Below are positions 1 through 7,448 of a stretch of 64,000 nt of DNA, one piece after another. This stretch comes from Pelagibaculum spongiae (lineage in GTDB: Bacteria; Pseudomonadota; Gammaproteobacteria; Enterobacterales; Pelagibaculaceae). The notes under the pieces are model-generated. The model did no database searches. It worked only from the letters and a program-made list of their open reading frames with translations, and had not been told where the DNA came from. The stretch lies in the NCBI RefSeq assembly GCF_003097315.1, contig NZ_QDDL01000007.1, positions 1-64,000 of the forward strand, read 5' to 3'. Both the position numbers and the translations under genes were made by a program. Each line of letters begins with the position of its first letter. Position 1 is the stretch's first letter.

Positions 1-1154
1 GCCATTCGTACACGTCGACGAATCCAGTGATCCAACTCCACACACTTTTGATAGCCGCTGGCAATTCCATAGTAATTAATCCAGCCTCGTAAATACTGAC
101 TGATTTTAAACAGCTGGTATTTCATTGAGACACCCCAGTTTCGGTTAGTTAATTTTCTGACTTGTCGCTTGAATTTAATCAAAGATTTATCATGCCAATT
201 AATTCGGCCAGCTTTAAAGGTAAATCCTAGAAACTGGCTATCTTTAACCTTAACCACCTGACTTTTCTCACGGTTGATTTGCAATTTCAAACGCTGCTCA
301 ATAAATCGGTTAATGCTGCTAAGCACTCGCTCACCCGCTCTGCGACTTTTCACTAATATAATGAAATCATCGGCATAGCGTGCAAATAAGTGCTTTCGAC
401 TTTCCAGCTCTTTATCCAGTTGATCCAACATGATATTCGACAGTAGCGGCGATAATGGCCCGCCCTGTGGTACACCTTGCTGACTGGTTATGAATTGCTG
501 GCCGTCGATAATTCCTGCTCTGAGGTATTTTGCAATTAATTTTAATAAGCTTTTATCTCGGACTTTTCGTCCAAGTAAGGTCATTAATAAATCGTGATTA
601 ACCCGATCAAAGAATTTCGACAGATCCACATCAACCGCAAATTGGCGCTTCTGTTTGATGCATTGCTGTGCGTATCGCACCGCTTGATGCGCACTTCTGT
701 TCGGTCTGAACCCATAGCTATAGTTGGAGAAGCCTGGATCGAAGATCGGCATTAATACTTGGGTAATCGCTTGCTGGATCACACGGTCAATAACCGTTGG
801 AATGCCTAATGGTCTTTTACCGCCATCGGCTTTATCAATTTCAACCCGTCTTACCGGGCTGGGTTGATAGGTTCCATCTTGTAGTGACTGCGCAACGTTT
901 TGCCAGTGATCTTTCCCCCAAATCGGGAATTGTTCGATGGACATGCCATCAATTCCCGGCGCACCTTTGTTGGCTTTGACTCGCTTCCATGCTTGCTGCA
1001 AATTTTCCTTTTGCAGCATTCTCTTTAAAAGATCGTTGCTAAAGGCTGGCTTCAAATCAAGACGCTGTTGTCCGCTATCGCGGGACTGCGTTCGAACATT
1101 CAGATCTGACAAGGCTCCTCGGCTTTGACTCCTGTGTCGCTCTACCTCTTCCAT
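1..1154 (-). CDS. ltrA: Group II intron reverse transcriptase/maturase, copy 1, C-terminus cut by window edge
   Basis: This is the intron-encoded protein of copy 1. It is open from an ATG at 1154 to the window edge with no stop. It aligns along its full visible length with the copy 2 protein, with scattered substitutions. The RT core carries the YADD catalytic motif, and the N-terminus has the KGAPGIDG-type stretch typical of group II RTs. The visible part corresponds to the RT domain plus most of the maturase (X) domain. The family reverse-transcribes spliced intron RNA into a target and helps splicing. Whether the C-terminus is intact cannot be judged here; copy 2 is frameshifted just past this point. 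Confidence 0.85.
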   Translation of the reverse strand, partial: MEEVERHRSQSRGALSDLNVRTQSRDSGQQRLDLKPAFSNDLLKRMLQKENLQQAWKRVKANKGAPGIDGMSIEQFPIWGKDHWQNVAQSLQDGTYQPSPVRRVEIDKADGGKRPLGIPTVIDRVIQQAITQVLMPIFDPGFSNYSYGFRPNRSAHQAVRYAQQCIKQKRQFAVDVDLSKFFDRVNHDLLMTLLGRKVRDKSLLKLIAKYLRAGIIDGQQFITSQQGVPQGGPLSPLLSNIMLDQLDKELESRKHLFARYADDFIILVKSRRAGERVLSSINRFIEQRLKLQINREKSQVVKVKDSQFLGFTFKAGRINWHDKSLIKFKRQVRKLTNRNWGVSMKYQLFKISQYLRGWINYYGIASGYQKCVELDHWIRRRVRM

Positions 1155-1822
1155 CCCTGGAATCGTCCTTTTCTCAAGTGTTCAGGCCTTCACCGTGTCC
1201 CAGCCATTACGCTGGGCATTTGGCTACTCGGCTTGGTCTCCTGAGTCGCTCTACTTCCTGCATCCCTGCAGTCATATGCCGTCAATTACTTATGCTGATA
1301 GGGCCATGGATGGCCTGTATGTCGATCATGCAGGAGCAATTATCGATCTTCTGTTCAATCACCTTATCAATTGCTTGGTAAGGCGCGATGAGTGTGCATC
1401 AATTCGCTTCTTTTGGTTGATGCATTCCAAAAGACCAAGGCATTTATAAACCAGAGCCTTACTGGTGATTTACCCATTGCAGGCTAAACAGATCTCCCCG
1501 GATAAGAACATGCACTTTCACTGCACAACCGCCACATTTACTCTACTCCTGAACCACAGGGTTTCGTCTTCTTGTGCAAACTCACCCCAGAGCTAAGCCT
1601 CGTATGTGGTTTCTGTTCGTCGGCTCGCAGCTTTGCCATCCGGCTTCCTTCAGACCCATCCTCACAGATAAGCCCTTGCCATTGGCTAGCAGTTGTCGTT
1701 CAATGGTTTTATTCGGTTCGGTATGCCGCGCATGACGCACAAGCAAGTGATCCAAAACCATTGACGTAGGTTCTCCTGCAGGGGACTTTCACCCCATTAG
1801 TTCATGCCCATGCCGGGCGTAC
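1..1822 (-). mobile_element. Group II intron copy 1 (attC-targeting type), 3' end outside window
   Basis: Positions 1-1822 are nearly identical to 2659-4494, which belongs to a second intron. The element lies on the minus strand and carries a reverse transcriptase ORF. Its 5' boundary is set at 1822, because the flanking exon on the minus strand reads TTGT, the known insertion context of group IIC introns in attC sites, and the next bases on the plus side (1823-1895) are an attC arm. The 3' part with domains V and VI would lie left of position 1 and is not seen. The 5' region 1155-1822 should hold RNA domains I-III. Boundary assignment is inferred by comparison with copy 2. Confidence 0.8.
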
Positions 1823-1895
1823 ACAAGCACAGGCAAATTCATTCCGCTACGCTCCATTGGACGCGCTTCGCGCGCCTTTGCTGTGGGCGTTAGGC
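1823..1895 (+). repeat. Integron attC site, left arm interrupted by intron copy 1
   Basis: The stretch from 1823 to the core site GTTAGGC (1889-1895) reads as the right part of an attC. The segment ACAAGCACAGGCAAA near the intron pairs imperfectly with TTTGCTGTGGGCGTT next to the R' core, and an inner palindrome GCGCTTCGCGCGC lies between them. The R'' core (expected GCCTAAC) was split by the intron and its other half is beyond the window. Cassette ORF 1900 starts 4 bases after the core, as is usual for a cassette junction. Confidence 0.8.
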
Positions 1896-1899
1896 ACAG

Positions 1900-2331
1900 A
1901 TGATGTATCGAGAATTATTCGAATATCCAGATAATCCTGCAAGCGAAGAGGAAATAGATCACATTAAAAGATGGTGTGGTTCTTTTTTACCTCAGGATTA
2001 CTTAAGATTCTTACGTGAATGCAATGGAGCCGAAACACCTAAAGGCTCTGCAAGTCCAGATGATAGTGTTGTACTATGGGGAGCAATGGAGTCTTGTGAA
2101 CTGACAGAAGCATACTGTTATATGGATTACATACCAAGAACTTTGGCAATCGGCTCAGATGGTGGAGGAGAATCTATTATTTTCGACAGAAGCCAAGGTG
2201 AAACTCCTGATAATTGGCCTATTTATAGAGTTCCAATGGGAGATTTGTGTTTAGAATCCATGGTCCTTCTAGCAGCTTCATTCAAGGAGTGGAGGGAAGC
2301 TGGTTTTCCTCTAAAATTCGAGAATGCCTAA
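1900..2331 (+). CDS. SUKH/SMI1-KNR4-like immunity-type protein (integron cassette)
   Basis: A 143-residue soluble protein without signal peptide. Features shared with SMI1/KNR4 (SUKH) proteins are an early segment around FLPQDYLRFLRECNG (about residues 33-47), matching the family pattern of a Pro-x-Asp/Glu-Tyr followed by an aromatic- and Asn-Gly-containing turn, and a later IGSDGGGESIIFD stretch. SUKH proteins are mostly immunity proteins against polymorphic nuclease toxins; no cognate toxin is visible nearby, so a role in protection is inference. The gene sits between two attC sites, and its TAA stop lies inside the R'' core of the downstream attC. No Shine-Dalgarno is evident, which is common for cassette genes. 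The start may be either of two adjacent ATGs (1900 or 1903). Confidence 0.8.
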   Translation: MMYRELFEYPDNPASEEEIDHIKRWCGSFLPQDYLRFLRECNGAETPKGSASPDDSVVLWGAMESCELTEAYCYMDYIPRTLAIGSDGGGESIIFDRSQGETPDNWPIYRVPMGDLCLESMVLLAASFKEWREAGFPLKFENA

Positions 2332-2399
2332 TCGGGTAGCCGAGGGTCTCTAACCCTCAGCCCCCACAACACCCTGCATGCGGGTCCGCACAGGGCGTT

Positions 2400-2683
2400 T
2401 CACTTGGGATAGTGAAGCGTGATCCATCTTTCCCTTAACGAGAATAAGCCTTCAGCCTTACACTTAAATTCAAACCATGCATTGGTTAAACCTTGCTGTA
2501 TACCCGGTCTGGTTTGAAGGCAATTGGCGAGCTGCGACAAGGCCCTTTGCTGCTGATGCCACAACCTACCGCCGTGCGAATCGGGACGCCCAATCGAATC
2601 AGACTTCTTACTTTGGTTCGTGGTTTACGCCACTGTCGCCGCCCTCCCCTACAAGTGCGCCATTCGTACACGTCGACGAATCC
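2400..2683 (-). pseudogene. Detached C-terminal part of the copy 2 intron maturase
   Basis: The minus strand after the premature stop still encodes the expected maturase tail, in two further frames. The first segment reads QWRKPRTKVRSLIRLG and continues to IAFKP. A second frameshift near 2500-2520, apparently a few inserted bases around the complement of ccggtctgg, is then needed to read GIQQGLTNAWFEFKCKAEG, ending at a stop at 2400-2402. Two independent lesions show that the intron protein is decaying. Confidence 0.75.
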
Positions 2684-3812
2684 AGTGATCCAACTCCACA
2701 CACTTTTGATAGCCGCTGGCAATTCCATAGTAATTAATCCAGCCTCGTAAATACTGACTGATTTTAAACAGCTGGTATTTCATTGAGACACCCCAGTTTC
2801 GGTTAGTTAATTTTCTGACTTGTCGCTTGAATTTAATCAAAGATTTATCATGCCAATTAATTCGGCCAGCTTTAAAGGTAAATCCTAGAAACTGGCTATC
2901 TTTAACCTTAACCACCTGACTTTTCTCACGGTTGATTTGCAATTTCAAACGCTGCTCAATAAATCGGTTAATGCTGCTAAGCACTCGCTCACCCGCTCTG
3001 CGACTTTTCACTAATATAATGAAATCATCGGCATAGCGAGCAAATAAGTGCTTTCGATTTTCCAGCTCTTTATCCAGTTGATCCAGCATGATATTCGACA
3101 GCAGCGGCGATAATGGCCCGCCCTGTGGCACACCTTGCTGACTGGCAATAAACTGTTGACCGTCAATAATTCCTGCTCTCAAATATTTCGCAATTAATTT
3201 TAACAGACCTTTATCTCGGACTTTTCGTCCAAGCAAGGTCATTAATAAATCGTGATTCACCCGATCAAAGAATTTCGACAAATCCACATCGACCGCGAAT
3301 TGACGCTTTTGCTTGATGCATTGCTGTGCGTACCGCACCGCCTGATGCGCATTTCTGTTCGGTCTGAACCCAAAGCTGTAGTTGGAGAAGCCTGGATCGA
3401 AGATCGGCATTAATACTTGGGTAATCGCTTGCTGGATCACACGGTCAATGACAGTTGGAATACCCAAAGGCCTTTTACCGCCATCGGCTTTATCAATTTC
3501 AACCCGTTTTACCGGGCTGGGCTGATAAATTCCATCCTGTAGTGATCGTGCAACTTGAGCCCAGTTTGCCTTACCCCAAGCTGGGAACTGTTCGATGGAC
3601 ATGCCATCAATACCCGGTGCACCTTTATTAGCTTTGACTCGCTTCCATGCTTGCTGCAAGTTTTCCTTTTGCAGCATTCTCTTTAAAAGATCGTTGCTAA
3701 AGGCTGGCTTCAAATCAAGACGCTGTTGTCCGCTATCGCGGGACTGCGTTCGAACATTCAGATCTGACAAGGCTCCTCGGCTTTGACTCCTGTGTCGCTC
3801 TACCTCTTCCAT
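2649..3812 (-). CDS. ltrA: Group II intron reverse transcriptase/maturase, copy 2, prematurely ended by frameshift
   Basis: An ATG-started protein of 387 residues. It holds group II RT blocks with FARYADDFIILV (the YADD active site), QGVPQGGPLSPLLSN upstream of it, and the maturase region near GFTFKAGRINW and LRGWINYYG. Class C proteins normally continue about 50-90 residues past the RRRVRM segment; here a stop follows five codons later. The missing tail is present downstream in other frames (2400-2683), so the gene is a recent frameshift mutant of a functional maturase. RT activity may remain, but X-domain function is doubtful. Homing in trans by another copy is possible. Confidence 0.85.
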   Translation of the reverse strand: MEEVERHRSQSRGALSDLNVRTQSRDSGQQRLDLKPAFSNDLLKRMLQKENLQQAWKRVKANKGAPGIDGMSIEQFPAWGKANWAQVARSLQDGIYQPSPVKRVEIDKADGGKRPLGIPTVIDRVIQQAITQVLMPIFDPGFSNYSFGFRPNRNAHQAVRYAQQCIKQKRQFAVDVDLSKFFDRVNHDLLMTLLGRKVRDKGLLKLIAKYLRAGIIDGQQFIASQQGVPQGGPLSPLLSNIMLDQLDKELENRKHLFARYADDFIILVKSRRAGERVLSSINRFIEQRLKLQINREKSQVVKVKDSQFLGFTFKAGRINWHDKSLIKFKRQVRKLTNRNWGVSMKYQLFKISQYLRGWINYYGIASGYQKCVELDHWIRRRVRMAHL

Positions 3813-4494
3813 CCCTGGAATCGTCCTTTTCTCAAGTGTTCAGGCCTTCACCGTGTCCCAGCCATTACGCTGGGCATTTGGCTACTCGGCTTGGTCTCCT
3901 GAGTCGCTCTACTTCCTGCATCCCTGCAGTCATATGCCGTCAATTACTTATGCTGATAGGGCCATGGATGGCCTGTATGTCGATCATGCAGGAGCAATTA
4001 TCGATCTTCTGTTCAATCACCTTATCAATTGCTTGGTAAGGCGCGATGAGTGTGCATCAATTCGCTTCTTTTGGTTGATGCATTCCAAAAGACCAAGGCA
4101 TTTATAAACCAGAGCCTTACTGGTGATTTACCCATTGCAGGTTAAACAGATCTCCCCCCTGTTTTTAGGTAAATCGGGAACATGCACTTTCACTGCACAA
4201 CCGCCACATTTACTCTACCCCTGAACCAAAGGATTTCGTCTTCTTGTGCAAACTCACCCCAGAGCTAAGCCTCGTATGTGGTTTCTGTTCGTCGGCTCGC
4301 AGCTTTGCCATCCGGCTTCCTTCAGACCCATCCTCACAGATAAGCCCTTGCCATTGGCTAGCAGTTGTCGTTCAATGGTTTTATTCGGTTCGGTATGCCG
4401 CGCATGACGCACAAGCAAGTGATCCAAAACCAAAAACGCTGGTTCTCCTGCAAGGGACTTTCACCCCATTAGTTCATGCCCATGCCGGGCGTAC

Positions 4495-4587
4495 ACAAGT
4501 TGTTAAACAAGGACAAAAAACAGTTGGCTGTTTTCGTTCCTCAACATTTTAGCCAACTATATTTTGCCCATTAACAGGGCGTTAACA
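4495..4587 (+). repeat. Integron attC site split by intron copy 2 (R'' core at 2326-2330)
   Basis: The reconstructed site runs from GCCTAAC (2326-2330 plus the bases after the intron) to GTTAACA at 4581-4587. Internal arms pair well: GGACAAAAAACAGTTGGCTG (4510-4529) is followed by the opposite arm around TTTTAGCCAACT and TTGCCCATTAACAGGGC. Length without the intron is about 98 bp. It ends the SUKH cassette and starts the lipoprotein cassette. Confidence 0.85.
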
Positions 4588-4602
4588 CTCAAGGAGAGAG
4601 AG

Positions 4603-5007
4603 ATGCATTACGACAAGAAAAAAACATTTACATGTATCATGTTTATGCTCTTGTTTGGCTGTAGTGCCGAAGTCGACAAGGGCGCATTATCAGATCAGCA
4701 AATATGTAAAGGTACTATTGCGGCGGTCATGGGAAGAGCTCCCGAAATTGTGAAAATAGATTCCGTGCAAGGTAGTGTTACTCATCTATCTTACATTCGC
4801 CCCAATGACGGTAAGCACTGGATCTACCGCTGCAAATTGCAGGGTAACCGAGTAATCTGGGCAACAGATACAGGTCGTTGGCGCACTGATCAATATGATT
4901 CAAAAATTACTTTTAGTGTAAATGGAAATAGCTTGAATATTATTCAAAAGTATTCAGATGATTCAGAAGGCACTAAAACATATAACAAAAAACAGCTAGG
5001 TAGCTAA
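4603..5007 (+). CDS. Small cassette-encoded lipoprotein of unknown function
   Basis: Start ATG 4603 is chosen because AAGGAGAG at 4591-4598 is a good ribosome site at proper spacing; an upstream in-frame ATG at 4564 lies inside the attC. The product is 134 residues with a lysine-rich N-terminus, a hydrophobic stretch and a lipobox-like LFGC (Cys at about residue 20), so it is probably a lipoprotein anchored after signal peptidase II cleavage. The mature part includes conserved-looking Cys and Trp residues (ICKGTIAAVMGR, WIYRCKLQGNRVIWATDTGRW) of a kind seen in small cassette or prophage lipoproteins. I do not recognise a named family. It lies between attC sites at 4495-4587 and 5009-5079. Confidence 0.8.
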   Translation: MHYDKKKTFTCIMFMLLFGCSAEVDKGALSDQQICKGTIAAVMGRAPEIVKIDSVQGSVTHLSYIRPNDGKHWIYRCKLQGNRVIWATDTGRWRTDQYDSKITFSVNGNSLNIIQKYSDDSEGTKTYNKKQLGS

Positions 5008-5008
5008 G

Positions 5009-5079
5009 TGTTAACAAGCACAAGCAACCGAGGCAATTTCGCTATGGCTCAAAGGCCCCAGTTGTTGCAAGCGTTATGT
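5009..5079 (+). repeat. Integron attC site
   Basis: The R'' core TGTTAAC (5009-5015) and R' core GTTATGT (5073-5079) are imperfect complements. Internal segments ACAAGCAAC and GTTGTTGCAAGC pair as the L arms. Length is about 71 bp, one of the shorter attC sizes. It immediately follows the stop of the lipoprotein gene. Confidence 0.8.
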
Positions 5080-5365
5080 GAAAGGTAGTTATTTGTTTAG
5101 TATCGGTCTATTTGTATTTTTGCTAATGTCAGCTGGTATTTTCTACTTTGCTGACGACGGAGGCGCTTTTGAGCACTACGCTGTAGCGTTCTTGTGGGCT
5201 GTGTTGGCAAAATTTTTTGTTGAAAAATTGCTAGGGCGCCCAATGAAGTATCTTCATTTCATGGATATCCCTGCGAGGCCCGATTCAGAGAAAAGGCGTG
5301 CAGAGAAAAGGCGTGCCAGCCACGATTTCACTAACATTACCCCAAGAATTTTTTATATTGAATAG
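5078..5365 (+). CDS. Small two-helix membrane protein, last cassette of left array, 3' end fused to a chromosomal repeat
   Basis: A 95-residue protein from a GTG start that overlaps the R' core of the attC by two bases; no Shine-Dalgarno is seen. Hydrophobic segments at about residues 5-25 and 33-50 predict two membrane helices, followed by a basic tail with the repeated RAEKRRA motif. The last 17 or so residues (from SHDFTNITP) are encoded by an intergenic repeat that also occurs at 6269 and 6412, so the original cassette 3' end and its attC seem to have been lost by fusion with chromosomal DNA. Function unknown. Confidence 0.55.
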   Translation: MKGSYLFSIGLFVFLLMSAGIFYFADDGGAFEHYAVAFLWAVLAKFFVEKLLGRPMKYLHFMDIPARPDSEKRRAEKRRASHDFTNITPRIFYIE

Positions 5366-5389
5366 ACCAGTAAATTACATTACTGGTCT
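5313..5389. repeat. Intergenic repeat family B, copy 1, with terminator hairpin
   Basis: The segment GTGCCAGCCACGATTTCACT (from 5313) recurs with few changes at 6269 and 6412. It ends in a perfect 10-bp hairpin, AGACCAGTAA (5364-5373) with TTACTGGTCT (5380-5389), followed by a T-rich stretch. The hairpin probably acts as a rho-independent terminator for the cassette array. Confidence 0.7.
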
Positions 5390-5611
5390 GCTTTCTTTAA
5401 ATTCTGGCTGAACCAGCATCAACCCAAGACCTCACTCGACTCAACTTGCACTGCAAACCAGCCGGTACCTGACGATGTAATGGCAAATACACCACTAATC
5501 CGGCAATATAATCACAATCGAACCAACAACAAAACACGAGCCACCCCACTCTTTTATCCAGGTCATAAGAGAGTTGCTACAGGCCCGCGATGCTGCACAA
5601 GGAATATTGCA

Positions 5612-6184
5612 TTGAAATTTAAGTTTTTATTTGCTCTGGCAATTATTTTTTCTAGCTCAGCTTTTGCAGAAAAGTGCAAGTTGGAACACTTAACCGAGTT
5701 AGAATATACCGACATAGAATGCCAGTTTTACCTCGGTACTGCGGCTTATAGAAACCAAGTTTATTCAGCAGCAGTTGCACACTGGAAATACATTATTGAA
5801 TCTCCCGTAAAATATGAAGGTGATAGTGAAATAAAAGCGAGTGCACTTAGCACAGTTACCTTTCTAATTTATCATGGGTTAGGCGTAAAAAAAGATAGAT
5901 TTAAAGCGGTGAGCCGCTGGAAAGATGCCGTAAAAAGCGGTGACCTAGAAGCTCGGCGACACTTGGGTTTTGCCTACTCTGATGCTAACTTTCGCGGTAA
6001 AAACCTGGTCGAAGCCTTAGGTTGGTACGAATCTATTTTTCTTTTAGTGCCTAACCCTGAAGTGCTGAATGAATCCGACCAGGCAGTATTTAACGATGCT
6101 GTCGAAGGTAGCTTAAAACTAAAAGAAAAATTATCCGATCGCCAACAAGAAAAAGCAAAAACATTTGCAAGAACAATACTGTGA
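5612..6184 (+). CDS. Secreted Sel1-like repeat protein
   Basis: Start TTG at 5612 is preferred because AAGGA lies at 5599-5603 and the protein then begins with a clean signal peptide (a lysine-bearing N-terminus, a hydrophobic core, and SAFA/EKC as a likely signal peptidase I site). An upstream in-frame ATG at 5480 would add 44 unlikely residues. The mature part is helical, with Sel1/TPR-like segments: GLGVKKDRFKAVSRWKDAVK and LEARRHLGFAYSDANFRGKN are close to the family pattern of A-x(2)-LG-x(2)-Y-x-G-x-G-V. Such periplasmic proteins act in protein-protein contacts; the specific role is unknown. Product is 190 residues. Confidence 0.7.
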   Translation: MKFKFLFALAIIFSSSAFAEKCKLEHLTELEYTDIECQFYLGTAAYRNQVYSAAVAHWKYIIESPVKYEGDSEIKASALSTVTFLIYHGLGVKKDRFKAVSRWKDAVKSGDLEARRHLGFAYSDANFRGKNLVEALGWYESIFLLVPNPEVLNESDQAVFNDAVEGSLKLKEKLSDRQQEKAKTFARTIL

Positions 6185-6268
6185 AAAACTGCTGTAAAGG
6201 CTGCGTTATTTTACAATTATGATTGGTTTATTTAGAGAAAAACGAATAATAGATACAGAAAAAAACTC

Positions 6269-6325
6269 GTGCCAGCCATGATTTCACTAATATTATCCCA
6301 AGTTTTTCTTATCACCAGCAGGCCG
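6269..6325. repeat. Intergenic repeat family B, copy 2
   Basis: Matches 5313 onward and 6412 onward: GTGCCAGCCATGATTTCACT, then a stretch ending TTTTTCTTATCACCAGCAGG, followed by an imperfect ACCGGT-rich hairpin around 6322-6350. Confidence 0.7.
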
Positions 6326-6411
6326 GTTTAAATCTACCGGTCTACCGGTCATTTCACGATTTCTCAAACTGCCATCCACTGACTGCACCTGGATGCCTCC
6401 AGAAAACCTCT

Positions 6412-6470
6412 CCCAGCCACGATTTCACTAATATTATCCCAAGCTTTTCTTATCACCAGCAAACTGGTTT
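6412..6470. repeat. Intergenic repeat family B, copy 3
   Basis: Near-identical to 6269-6325 over CCAGCCACGATTTCACTAAT and CTTTTCTTATCACCAGCA, with 144-bp spacing between the two copies. Confidence 0.7.
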
Positions 6471-6511
6471 GACATACCGTTAAGGCTGATAACTTACACT
6501 AATAAAAACTA

Positions 6512-6583
6512 GTGCCACCCAAAGCTTTAACAATACCCATCAAAATTATTTTTATAGCTGGTTAACTATTTAACCAGCTATGC
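6512..6583. repeat. Intergenic repeat family A, copy 1, with perfect hairpin
   Basis: Begins GTGCCACCCAAAGCTTTAAC and ends in a perfect 11-bp hairpin TAGCTGGTTAA / TTAACCAGCTA with a 4-base loop (6555-6580). Related copies lie at 9476, 14194 and 14381, and weaker ones at 10911 and 18857. Confidence 0.75.
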
Positions 6584-7448
6584 ACTTCAACCGCAAAGTC
6601 TGTTGGCGCGCAACAAACTCTCTTTGCCACATCGATAGAGCACACCTGCCTCCAGATACATCGCGCAGATATTTCAGCTTGTACTGCTCTAGACAAACCA
6701 AGCTTTCGACTGCAATCAACTTCAAAATCAGCCGCATTTATTATTAAAAACATCTGAACTATCGACACAATTAATCCCGATTTTGCATACCGTTTTTAAA
6801 AGATGCAGTTAATTCTCACCAAAGTCTTTTGCCCCAGATGCCGATCAGCACCTTTACCTCAACAAGCCAACCGATTAAACATTCAGAACTATTACACCTT
6901 CAGCGTCTTATTTTGACAGATATTAACTGCTGGACAATAGCCTAGATTATAGCGACAAGCAGCAATCACCTCCCATCTTCACAGTCTCATTAAGTTAAAT
7001 TAACGAGGCTTTTTATGACCTAGCTCTGAGTAAACGCCATCTTATTAATCGAGCAAGACTGTTGATTGAAATATCCCATAAAGCGTGACACCTTATGGAA
7101 AAAGGTTACCTGAAAATATTAAATCTAGCTTAAAAAACAGCAGTGACCTTTAACATTTACCAGCCAACGCATAAAGCTGACTATTAAAATCATGTAATTA
7201 AATAGCAAGCAAATTAAAAATCATTCCAATGTCATCATAAAAATATGGTGATAAAAAGATCGCAAAAAATTGCATGAAAAGAACTCTGATTTTGTATTAA
7301 TGAAGCTGATTAATCAGTAAATTTCTGTAGCAACTAGAACTACCTGGACATAAAAAACAGCAACACCAGACGTTCTATCGAATACACCGTTAGGCTTTTT
7401 TCGTCCGAGCCCAATGTATTTTTAGCCATAGGACGTGGAGAAAGAAAC

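Larger units (their letters stand above)
2331..4494 (-). mobile_element. Group II intron copy 2, complete, inserted in the bottom strand of an attC site
   Basis: Removing 2331-4494 restores an uninterrupted attC: GCCTA at 2326-2330 joins ACAAGTTG at 4495. On the minus strand the exons read TTGT / TAGGC, the recognised target of class C attC introns. Near the 3' end the minus strand holds a domain V-like hairpin (complement of about 2370-2396) and a domain VI-like stem (complement of 2342-2358, GAGGGT pairing ACCCTC), and the intron ends CCCGAT. Domain IV contains the RT ORF. The intron opposes the cassette genes, as is typical for this class. Length is 2164 bp. Confidence 0.88.
6185..7448. 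other. Long non-coding interval with dispersed repeats
   Basis: No convincing gene was found in 1.26 kb. The interval contains two copies of repeat family B (6269-6325, 6412-6470) and one of family A (6512-6583). The remainder (about 6600-7430) is AT-rich with no open frame that looks coded. A 68-codon minus-strand frame at 6562-6768 overlaps the family A hairpin and has no family features, so it is not called. The final 80 bp should hold the promoter of the lipoprotein gene at 7449. Confidence 0.6.

Noticed and set aside
3595..4552. Plus-strand frames opposite the group II intron (also 797-1769), repeated identically in both introns
   Set aside because: They run antisense to the RT gene or across the structured intron RNA; their conservation comes from intron duplication.
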